Shown here piece after piece: positions 21,460-28,478 of a stretch of DNA of 64,000 bases. The notes under the pieces were generated by a model. The model was not told where the DNA came from. It was given only the letters and a program-made list of their open reading frames with translations, and did not search any database. The stretch comes from Verrucomicrobiaceae bacterium E54 (lineage in GTDB: Bacteria; Verrucomicrobiota; Verrucomicrobiia; Verrucomicrobiales; Akkermansiaceae): the NCBI GenBank assembly GCA_022548915.1, contig JAKZES010000024.1, positions 1-64,000 of the forward strand, given 5' to 3'. The translations under genes and the position numbers were made by a program. Positions within the stretch are counted from its first letter, which is position 1. Each line of letters begins with the position of its first letter.

Positions 21460-22422
21460 TCAGCGTTCGATGATTTGGCGCAGGTCTTGGTCGCCGGTGG
21501 TTTCAGGTTCGGGTTCCGGCACCACCACCGCACGCGGCGCTGCCGTGCTGTGGAAAGTCACGGGGAGATTTCTCCGTCCGACCAGCGAAATGGTCGCCAG
21601 GCGATCCCCTTTTTCGCGGGCGTGTTCGACGGCCGAAAGGAAATCCGTCATCTGGCGCTCCAGATCATCGTGGCCGAAGGTCGCCTCGATTGCGTCACGC
21701 GTGTGGAGCTTGCAGCCCCAGGACTTGTGCAACTCGATCGACTCGACCCATTTCATCGCCTCGGGGACTTGGCGCTCGGCGACCTGCAGCAGGCGCAGGG
21801 CCCGGTGGAAGTCGGGATGGTCGATCCGCTCGCCCGGCGTGAGCACACCCTCATTATTCCGCAGGTGGATCACCGGCAGGGCCGCCGCCTCGGTCATCAT
21901 GCCGGCGGTTGCCGGAAACAGCCGTCCGTTGCGATCCACCAGCAGTCCGCTGCCCACCTCTCTCGACCTGATGCCGGCCGACTCGCAGGCCACCCACACG
22001 TAGGGCTTGCGGATCCTGACGTCGACGATGAGCTCGCCGGGGAATTCCCGCACCACGTCCGCCGAAGCCACTTCCGGCAAGGCCAGCAGCTGCGCCCGGA
22101 TCCGGTCCGGATCGCAATCAAACAGACTGCCTTCGAGGTCGATCTTCGTCACTTCCAGCAACCGAATCTCGTCGATCGCCGGGTTGTCGTTGAGCACGAT
22201 CTGCCGGAGCCGGAAATCCTCGTTCTCCAGCAGACCCGACTCGATGCCACGCCACACGCCCCAGACCGCCGCCACCACCAACCCGGCGATCAGGCTGAAC
22301 CGGAACAGCGAGGCGAATGCCCGCCGGAAGTCATACCAGAAGATCCGCGGCGACATCACGCTGGCACGCAGCACCCGCACCTGGCGGCGCTTGCGGACTT
22401 TGGATGTGCGGCGGCGGAACAT
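21460..22422 (-). CDS. ftsQ: cell division protein FtsQ
   Basis: 320-residue bitopic membrane protein of the divisome. There is a short, very basic cytoplasmic tail (FRRRTSKVRKRR), one membrane span at about residues 41-57, then a POTRA-like domain at about 70-140 and the FtsQ beta domain. It links the ring to septal wall synthesis. Sequence is weakly conserved in this family, so the call also rests on position between ddl and ftsA. The start ATG 22422 is five bases from the ddl stop codon. Confidence 0.88.
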   Translation of the reverse strand: MFRRRTSKVRKRRQVRVLRASVMSPRIFWYDFRRAFASLFRFSLIAGLVVAAVWGVWRGIESGLLENEDFRLRQIVLNDNPAIDEIRLLEVTKIDLEGSLFDCDPDRIRAQLLALPEVASADVVREFPGELIVDVRIRKPYVWVACESAGIRSREVGSGLLVDRNGRLFPATAGMMTEAAALPVIHLRNNEGVLTPGERIDHPDFHRALRLLQVAERQVPEAMKWVESIELHKSWGCKLHTRDAIEATFGHDDLERQMTDFLSAVEHAREKGDRLATISLVGRRNLPVTFHSTAAPRAVVVPEPEPETTGDQDLRQIIER

Positions 22423-22427
22423 GGCGG

Positions 22428-23348
22428 CTATCGGGCTCCAAGTTCGAGGGAAAGCTCCGCGATGCGGACGCAGAGGTCGGGAAAAGGAATGCCGACCGCC
22501 GCCGCGGACTTCGGCAGCAGGCTGGTCGCCGTCATGCCGGGAATGGTGTTGGCCTCGAGGACGAAGGGCGCACCCCCGGCGTCGAGCAGCACGTCCACCC
22601 GCGAATAGACCTCGATGCCGAGCGCGCGGTGCCCGGCGAGGCCGGCCTCCTGAACCCGCCGGGTCGTTTCCCCGTCGAGATCCGCCGGACAGAAGTACTG
22701 GCTGCCCTGCGAGCCGCTGAGCCACGGATACTTGCTGGCCATGTCGTAGACGCCGTCCGGTGCGACGATCTCGACCACCGGATAGACCTCGTCGTCGAGC
22801 ACCGCGACGGTCAGCTCGCGACCCTCGACAAACTGCTCGATCAAGGCCGTGGCCCCATACTTCGCCACATCCTTCAACGCCGCCGCGGCCTGCGCCTCGG
22901 TTTTGCAGACATAGACGCCGACGCTCGACCCCTGGCAGGGGGATTTCACGACGTAGGGCAGGGACATCGAGGGGGCTTCGCCCGCGCTCACATCGACCAC
23001 TTCCGAAGCCGGCGTCGGTACCCCGGCCGCCACGAAGCGTTCCTTCGCGAGGTTCTTGTCGAAGGCCACCCGGCTGCTCGCCGAACCCGCACCGGTGTAG
23101 GGAATCCCCCGGCCTTCGAGGATTGCCTGGAGCTCCCCGTCCTCGCCGAGGGTGCCGTGGATGACGTTGAAGGCCAGGCCGGCATCCGCCGGCAGGTCGA
23201 AGTCCGGTCCGCGGACATCGACGGGTGTCGCCTTCAAGCCCGCACCCCGCAGGGCCTCGACCACCGCCTTGCCCGAGGCCAGCGAAACCTCGCGTTCGGA
23301 TCCGGGTCCTCCCATCAGGACGGCAATGTGCAGGTTGTCGGGAAGCAT
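22428..23348 (-). CDS. ddl: D-alanine--D-alanine ligase
   Basis: 306-residue ATP-grasp ligase making the D-Ala-D-Ala dipeptide for peptidoglycan. Visible motifs are MGGPGSEREVSL at the N-terminus (substrate binding), VVKSPCQGSSVGV (ATP-grasp lysine and Gly-Ser loop) and FVLEANTIPGMT near the C-terminus (metal and substrate binding). The start is ATG 23348, four bases after the murC-murB stop codon. Confidence 0.96.
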   Translation of the reverse strand: MLPDNLHIAVLMGGPGSEREVSLASGKAVVEALRGAGLKATPVDVRGPDFDLPADAGLAFNVIHGTLGEDGELQAILEGRGIPYTGAGSASSRVAFDKNLAKERFVAAGVPTPASEVVDVSAGEAPSMSLPYVVKSPCQGSSVGVYVCKTEAQAAAALKDVAKYGATALIEQFVEGRELTVAVLDDEVYPVVEIVAPDGVYDMASKYPWLSGSQGSQYFCPADLDGETTRRVQEAGLAGHRALGIEVYSRVDVLLDAGGAPFVLEANTIPGMTATSLLPKSAAAVGIPFPDLCVRIAELSLELGAR

Positions 23349-23352
23349 GGTG

Positions 23353-25650
23353 TTAGAAAGTGATGTCGTCCTCGCCGATGATCTTGACCTCGTGCTCGAG
23401 CTCGATGCCGCGGGCACCGCGGGCCTTCGCCTTGATCCGGTCGATCAGGCCGAGGACTTCCGCGGCGGTCGCGCCGCCGCGGTTGACGATGAAGTTGCCG
23501 TGCTCGGCGGAAACCTGGGCCTTGCCCTCGGCGCTGCCCTTGAGCTCGAGTTGATCCACGAGCATGCCGGCCGGGATCTCATCCGGATTTCTGAAAATGC
23601 AGCCGGCACTCGCCGCGACCGGCTGGGTCGATCGACGCTTCGCGCGCGATTCGTCCCAGCGCCTGCGGATGTTCTCGGCGCTGTCCGGCTCGCCCTTGAA
23701 GACCGCCCTCAGGGCGAAATTCCGCCGCAGCTCGGGGACGTTCCGGTAGAAGGATTCGATCTCGTCGCGCTCGAGCGTGCGGATCCCGCCGTCCTCCATG
23801 AGAACCGTCAGCCGGACCACCTGGTCGAAGGTCTCGATGCCCATCGCCCCCGCATTCATGCGCAATGCGCCGCCGACATTTCCCGGGATCCCCTCCATCC
23901 ACTCGAAGCCTCCCAACCCCGCGGCCTCGGCCACGCTCGCAACCTTCTTCAAGCGCACGCCGGCTCCGGCAACCACGTGACCGTCATCGTCCACCCGGCA
24001 CTCGCCGAACTCGCCGCCTTTCGGATGGATCACCGCCCCGCGGATGCCGCCGTCGCGCACCAGCAGGTTCGACCCCCGGCCGACCACCCGCACCGTGATG
24101 CCACGGTCGCGGCAGTAGTTCGCCACCTCGGCAAAGGCCTCGAAGCTGCGGGGCTCGATCCAGAATTGCGCCGGGCCACCGACCAGCATCGTCGTGTGGC
24201 GCCGCATCGGCTCGTAGAGCCGGACCTCCAGCGCCTCTTCGGGAACCAGGGCGCGCAGATCCTCCACCACTTTGAGGTCACGGGCGATCCGGGTGCCGGC
24301 TTCGTGGACATTGCCCGCTCCCAGGGTGATGAGAAGATCGCCGTCGGCGAGGACGTTGCCGACCCGGTGGTGCGCCCCGGCGAGATCCGGCACCGAAGTC
24401 GCGCGTCCCCCGTGGCTGACGATCGCATCGACCACCGTCGCGCCGGTCACGCCCGGGATCGGCCGCTCGCTGGCGGGGTAGATGTCGGTGACGAACACCT
24501 CGTCCGCCCCGGCGAGCACCTTGCCGAAATCATCCGCCAGGGCCCGGGTCCGGCTGAAACGATGCGGCTGGAACAGGACCACGACCCGCTCGGGTCCGAG
24601 CTGCCGGGCCGTCTGCACGGTCGCCGCGATCTCGGTCGGATGGTGACCGTAATCATCGACGATCCGCAACCGCTTCGACAGATACTTCGTCTCGAAGCGC
24701 CGCCGCGCGCCCGCAAAGCTGTTCAACGAGCGCGACACCAGGAGAAAGTCCGCGCCCAGCCGGTCGCAGGTCGCGATCGCGGCCAGCGCATTGAGCACGT
24801 TGTGCCGACCCGGGATCGCGAGTTCGACCTCCCCGAGCTTGTCCCCGCCCCGAAGTACGGCAAATGCCGTAGCCCCGCGCAGCTCGCGGATCTCGCCGGC
24901 GGTGTAGTCGGCATCCGACCAGCCGTAGCTCACCGCCTGCGGGTGACCGGCGCACACCGACCGCGCGCCCTCGTCCTCGCGGCAATAGACCACGGGGCCG
25001 GATGTCTGTGAAAGCAGCGTGCGGAAGACCTCCTTGATCTCGTCGAGGTCGCGGTAGTGATCGAGGTGCTCGGCCTCGATGTTGAGAACGATCGAGCAGG
25101 CGGGATGGTAGAGCGCCAGGGTGCCGTCGCTTTCATCGCCCTCGGCCACCATCCATTCGCCGTCTTCGGACCAGCGGGCGTTCTGCCCGAGCACCGGGAT
25201 TTCGGCCCCGACGTAGTGGCTCGGGTGCATCCCCGCCTCCCGCAGGGCGTAGGCGACCATCGCCGAGGTCGTCGTCTTGCCGTGGGTGCCGGAGACCACG
25301 ATCCCCCGCCGGGTGGCAAGAATCGCCGCCAGGCACTCGGCCCGCCGCATCAGCCGGATTCCCTTTTCCCGCGCGGAGGACAATGCCGGATTGTCCGGCC
25401 GGATCGCGGAGGAATACACGACCACGTCCGCGCCATCGACCGCCTCGGCGGTGTGCGGCGACGAGAACCTCAGCCCGAGCCCCTGCATGCGCTCGGTTTC
25501 CGCCGTGGTCACCTTGTCCGAGCCGCTGACCCGGTGGCCCATGCCCATCAGCAGCAGCGCCAGACCGCTCATTCCCGAGCCGGCCACGCCCACCAGGTGG
25601 ACCCGGAGCGGACGGGAAAGATCGGTCAGTCGCTGGGAAAGGTCTCTCAT
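23353..25650 (-). CDS. murC-murB: UDP-N-acetylmuramate--L-alanine ligase / UDP-N-acetylenolpyruvoylglucosamine reductase fusion
   Basis: 765-residue fusion of two consecutive peptidoglycan enzymes. Residues 1 to about 455 are MurC: dinucleotide-like GVAGSGMSGLA at the N-terminus, ATP P-loop GTHGKTTTS at 121-129, then FQPHRFSRT. Residues about 465-765 are MurB: FAD-binding VVGRGSNLLV and GIPGNVGGALRMNAGA, then SAGCIFRNP, where Cys replaces the usual Ser proton donor, and EHEVKIIGED at the end. The start ATG overlaps the murG stop as ATGA, giving translational coupling. The fusion is continuous, with no internal stop. Confidence 0.95.
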   Translation of the reverse strand: MRDLSQRLTDLSRPLRVHLVGVAGSGMSGLALLLMGMGHRVSGSDKVTTAETERMQGLGLRFSSPHTAEAVDGADVVVYSSAIRPDNPALSSAREKGIRLMRRAECLAAILATRRGIVVSGTHGKTTTSAMVAYALREAGMHPSHYVGAEIPVLGQNARWSEDGEWMVAEGDESDGTLALYHPACSIVLNIEAEHLDHYRDLDEIKEVFRTLLSQTSGPVVYCREDEGARSVCAGHPQAVSYGWSDADYTAGEIRELRGATAFAVLRGGDKLGEVELAIPGRHNVLNALAAIATCDRLGADFLLVSRSLNSFAGARRRFETKYLSKRLRIVDDYGHHPTEIAATVQTARQLGPERVVVLFQPHRFSRTRALADDFGKVLAGADEVFVTDIYPASERPIPGVTGATVVDAIVSHGGRATSVPDLAGAHHRVGNVLADGDLLITLGAGNVHEAGTRIARDLKVVEDLRALVPEEALEVRLYEPMRRHTTMLVGGPAQFWIEPRSFEAFAEVANYCRDRGITVRVVGRGSNLLVRDGGIRGAVIHPKGGEFGECRVDDDGHVVAGAGVRLKKVASVAEAAGLGGFEWMEGIPGNVGGALRMNAGAMGIETFDQVVRLTVLMEDGGIRTLERDEIESFYRNVPELRRNFALRAVFKGEPDSAENIRRRWDESRAKRRSTQPVAASAGCIFRNPDEIPAGMLVDQLELKGSAEGKAQVSAEHGNFIVNRGGATAAEVLGLIDRIKAKARGARGIELEHEVKIIGEDDITF

Positions 25651-26738
25651 TTCAGGGTCGATTCGATGGCGGCGCAAACCCGCGCGGCGGCGTCCGGCAC
25701 GGCCAGCGCCCGGGCCGCCGCCGACATGCGCTCACGGGTTTCATGTTGCAAGAGTTCAGCGATGCGCGCTGCGAGTCCGGTCGCATCGAGTTCCGCCTCG
25801 GTTTCCAGAAAAGCCGCGCCGGCATCGGAGAAGACGCGCGCGTTGACGGTCTGATGATCGTCGGCCGCGTAGGGAAAGGGCACGAGGATGGACGGCAGGC
25901 CGAGGTGCGCGAGCTCGGTCATGCTCGATGCGCCCGAGCGCGCCACCACCGCATCCGCGACGGCGTAGGCCGATGGCATGTCGTCGCAGAATCCGACCAC
26001 CCGGTAGCCCTCCCGCCCGCCGGACTCGGTCCGCACGCGATCCTCGTCCCCGGGGCCGGCGATGTGCAGCACCTGGGTGCCGGACGGCAGTTCAGCGGTC
26101 GCCACCAGCGAATTGAGCTTTCGCGCCCCCTGGCTCCCGCCCATCACCAGCAGCGTCGGTTTCTCCGGGTCGAGATCCCACTTCGCCGCGGCATCGGCCC
26201 TCGTTGGGAGTTCCTGAAGTTCGGCGCGCACCGGAGTCCCGGTCACCAAGCAGTCGCGCCCGCCGAAGTGGGCCTTCGCGGCTTCCAGCCCGACCAGCAC
26301 CTGGCGGCACCAGCGTGCGGTCAGGCGGTTGGCCTTGCCGGGAAGGGCATTGGAATCGTGGACGAAGCCCGGCAGCCCGAGCCTTTTCCCCGCCACCACC
26401 GGCGGCAGCGAGGTGAAGCCACCCATGCCCAGCACGGCGTCGGCATCAAAATCGCGGATCAGGCCCCGGCAACGCCCGATGGTCCTCCACACGCTCCACA
26501 GGAAGGGCAGCATCTTCGGCGAGAAGGTCGGCGGCTTGGGCAGGGCCGGGATCGTTTCAAAACGATAGGCGTCGTACTTCTTCGAGGCCTCGCGATCGAT
26601 CTTCTTCTCGGAAACCAGCAGCAGGACCCGGCCACCACGCGCGGTCCACTCCTCGGCTACGGCGAGGCCGGGAAACAGATGTCCCCCCGTGCCGCCGCAG
26701 GCGATCACCAGAGCCGGCTGCCGCTTGCGTTGTCCCAT
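25647..26738 (-). CDS. murG: undecaprenyl-PP-MurNAc-pentapeptide GlcNAc transferase
   Basis: 363-residue GT28 glycosyltransferase that makes lipid II at the inner membrane face. The N-terminal GGTGGHLFPGLAVAEE and the C-terminal GASSMTELAHLGLPSILVP blocks bind lipid I and UDP-GlcNAc. I chose ATG 26738 over the GTG at 26762. It is the first gene of the visible murG-ftsZ unit and overlaps murC-murB by four bases. A 13-base palindrome (CCTGAT A ATCAGG, 26804-26816) lies upstream. Confidence 0.95.
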   Translation of the reverse strand: MGQRKRQPALVIACGGTGGHLFPGLAVAEEWTARGGRVLLLVSEKKIDREASKKYDAYRFETIPALPKPPTFSPKMLPFLWSVWRTIGRCRGLIRDFDADAVLGMGGFTSLPPVVAGKRLGLPGFVHDSNALPGKANRLTARWCRQVLVGLEAAKAHFGGRDCLVTGTPVRAELQELPTRADAAAKWDLDPEKPTLLVMGGSQGARKLNSLVATAELPSGTQVLHIAGPGDEDRVRTESGGREGYRVVGFCDDMPSAYAVADAVVARSGASSMTELAHLGLPSILVPFPYAADDHQTVNARVFSDAGAAFLETEAELDATGLAARIAELLQHETRERMSAAARALAVPDAAARVCAAIESTLK

Positions 26739-26856
26739 GTGCGTGTCCCGAAGCGTGCCCACGCCATGGCGAAGGCATCACATGGCCGAAGAATGCAGTA
26801 TTTCCTGATAATCAGGCAATCCTCAAAACCCGGAAAACCCGGAATAAGCCCGCTTT

Positions 26857-27141
26857 TCACCGCTTCGCCATCTGCTTGCGCAGCAGCGGGATGAACTCGG
26901 ACTCCATCCACGCGAAGGCCGCCTCGAGTCCCTCGCTGCGGTAGAGGTCGCCGATCCGCGCCTCGACGCGGGTCGGATTTCCGAAGGCACTGAGGAAATC
27001 GTTGGAGGTCAGGCGGGTGAACCAGTCGCCGTCCATCGTCCCGCGCTCCCGCAGGACCCACGAGCGGGCGAAGAGCGCCAGCACCGCATCGCCGATCCAC
27101 GCGCGTTCCCTTTCATCCCGGATGGCATCCTTCTCGTTCAT
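26857..27141 (-). CDS. minimal RNase III-domain protein
   Basis: 94 residues only. RERERAWIGDAVLALFARSW matches the RNase III signature E-x-x-x-L/I-GDAVL. The C-terminal block VEARIGDLYRSEGLEAA matches the second metal-ligand helix, with the Glu kept. There is no double-stranded RNA-binding domain, so it resembles Mini-III (MrnC), which acts on 23S rRNA precursors, but it is shorter than the usual 120-140 residues. ATG 27141 is chosen because homology starts there. It lies 19 bases after the RbsD-like lipoprotein gene and upstream of murG on the same strand. Confidence 0.7.
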   Translation of the reverse strand: MNEKDAIRDERERAWIGDAVLALFARSWVLRERGTMDGDWFTRLTSNDFLSAFGNPTRVEARIGDLYRSEGLEAAFAWMESEFIPLLRKQMAKR

Positions 27142-27160
27142 CGGCGCGGAGAAGCTGGCT

Positions 27161-27736
27161 TCACGGCGTCGGTGTGGCCAGCTTTTCCAGCTTCCGCTGC
27201 CGCATCCGCTCGCGCAGCCGCTGCTCGGACTCGCCATCCCAGTAGCCGGGCGCCAACTCGAGGAAGACGCTGGTGTAGGGCAGCGCCGTGTCGGTCCGCA
27301 GTACCAGCACGTCGAAGCTTTTCTGGGCATCCTGGATCAGCGTCATCAACGAATCCTGGTCGAGTTCGGTGGTTTCGTAGCCGTGGAGCGCGGTCTCGAG
27401 CTCCTTGCGATACTGATCGATGCCCGGTGCGAAATCATTCTCCACCATGGGCAGTTCCCGCGGCAAATAGATCCGCGGACGCACATGCTCGGTCCGCTCG
27501 AGCGTCCGCAGCACCTCGTCGAGCACCACCGGGATGGGCTCGTAGGTGTTCACTTGGCGGGTGCCCGACCGGCTGTGCGCCGGAAACGAACTCTCGGCGA
27601 TGACGATCCAGTTGCGGTAGCCGAGCTGGGCGGCCTGCATGTCCACCTCCGCCCGCCAGCCACCCGGGCCGGCCATGCAGCCGCACAGCAGGCTCAAGCC
27701 CGCGCCCGTCAGCACCCTCTGAAAGCCCCTTGTCAC
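27161..27736 (-). CDS. lipoprotein with RbsD/FucU-like fold
   Basis: 191-residue protein with a short signal peptide and lipobox LCGC. The mature part shows two blocks typical of RbsD/FucU sugar mutarotases: an N-terminal YRNWIVIAESSFP and a C-terminal VLRTDTALPYTSVFLELAPG (compare the V-I-R-x-x-x-x-x-P-Y-A-N pattern). A lipid-anchored version outside the cytoplasm would be unusual, so it may bind sugars or have lost activity. The start is GTG 27736 or the adjacent TTG 27739. It lies upstream of the RNase III-domain gene, probably in one transcript. Confidence 0.6.
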   Translation of the reverse strand: MTRGFQRVLTGAGLSLLCGCMAGPGGWRAEVDMQAAQLGYRNWIVIAESSFPAHSRSGTRQVNTYEPIPVVLDEVLRTLERTEHVRPRIYLPRELPMVENDFAPGIDQYRKELETALHGYETTELDQDSLMTLIQDAQKSFDVLVLRTDTALPYTSVFLELAPGYWDGESEQRLRERMRQRKLEKLATPTP

Positions 27737-27885
27737 CAACGCGGAGTAAAGTCACGGGAACCGGCGAAGTCAATCGACCGGAACCGGGGCTCGCCCTTCT
27801 CCCTGCCGATCGTTTCCCGGGCCGGGACCGCGCGAAGCTGGACCATGCCCGGCCCTGCCGTGCGATCAGCCATTCCGGAAAAGCC

Positions 27886-27912
27886 TGTAACTTCCCTGTT
27901 TCGGCATTATTC
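27886..27912 (+). promoter_or_regulatory. candidate ECF-type promoter of the sigma gene
   Basis: TGTAAC at 27886-27891, 16 bases, TATTC at 27908-27912, then AAGGGGAGG (27914-27922) ahead of the GTG start. The same bipartite motif occurs before the PEP-CTERM gene (32341) and the 1533-residue gene (37332). This suggests autoregulation by the sigma factor it precedes. Confidence 0.55.
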
Positions 27913-27935
27913 CCAAGGGGAGGATTCGTCTTGCC

Positions 27936-28478
27936 GTGGCTGAAGAACAACCAAGCGTCGAAAAGGAATTTGTGGAGCTTCTGGTGTCCCACCAGTCGCT
28001 GATCCGCGCCTTCGTCATCTCGCTGCTGCCCGGACTGCCCGAAGCGGAAGACGTCATCCAGAACACCAACCAGGTCCTCTGGAGCAAACGCGAACAGTTC
28101 ACCCTCGGCACCAATTTCAAGGCTTGGGCGCTCACCACGGCGCGTTTCCAGACGATGGCGCTCCAGCAGAAACTCCGCAACGAGCGACGCCAGCCGCTTG
28201 ACGACGATGTCATGGAGATGGTTGCGGAAGAAGCCATGGACCTCGATCCGGCCGAGTGCAACCGCCGGCTTGCGGACCTCAACGACTGCATGAGCCAGCT
28301 GCAGGTGCGCGATCAGGAACTGGTCCTCCATCGCTACTGGAAAAAGGCCGGACTCGCCGAGCATGCGCGGGAAACGGGCCGGAGCGTCGGTGCCCTGAAG
28401 GTCGCCCTGCACCGGATCCGGGAAACCCTGCGGACCTGCCTTGAAAGAAAAATCCAGATGAGGGAGGGTCACCCATGA
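27936..28478 (+). CDS. ECF-type RNA polymerase sigma factor
   Basis: 180-residue sigma-70 family protein with only regions 2 and 4. Region 2 includes LLPGLPEAEDVIQNTNQVLW at about 30-50 and the promoter-melting helix FKAWALTTARFQ. Region 4 has a helix-turn-helix around GLAEHARETGRSVGALKVAL. It belongs to the sigma group typical of Planctomycetes and Verrucomicrobia that pairs with FecR/LamG proteins. The start is GTG 27936 behind a distant AAGGGGAGG. Its stop overlaps the FecR-type gene start as ATGA, so the two are coupled. Confidence 0.92.
   Translation: MAEEQPSVEKEFVELLVSHQSLIRAFVISLLPGLPEAEDVIQNTNQVLWSKREQFTLGTNFKAWALTTARFQTMALQQKLRNERRQPLDDDVMEMVAEEAMDLDPAECNRRLADLNDCMSQLQVRDQELVLHRYWKKAGLAEHARETGRSVGALKVALHRIRETLRTCLERKIQMREGHP

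Noticed and set aside
23580-23620. MurB Ser-to-Cys change in SAGCIFRNP as an inactivating mutation
   Set aside because: Cys at this position is known in some MurB proteins and can act as proton donor, so it is not evidence of loss.
26804-26816. Palindrome CCTGAT-A-ATCAGG upstream of murG as an operator
   Set aside because: Short and single; kept only as a remark in the murG entry because nothing ties it to a regulator.
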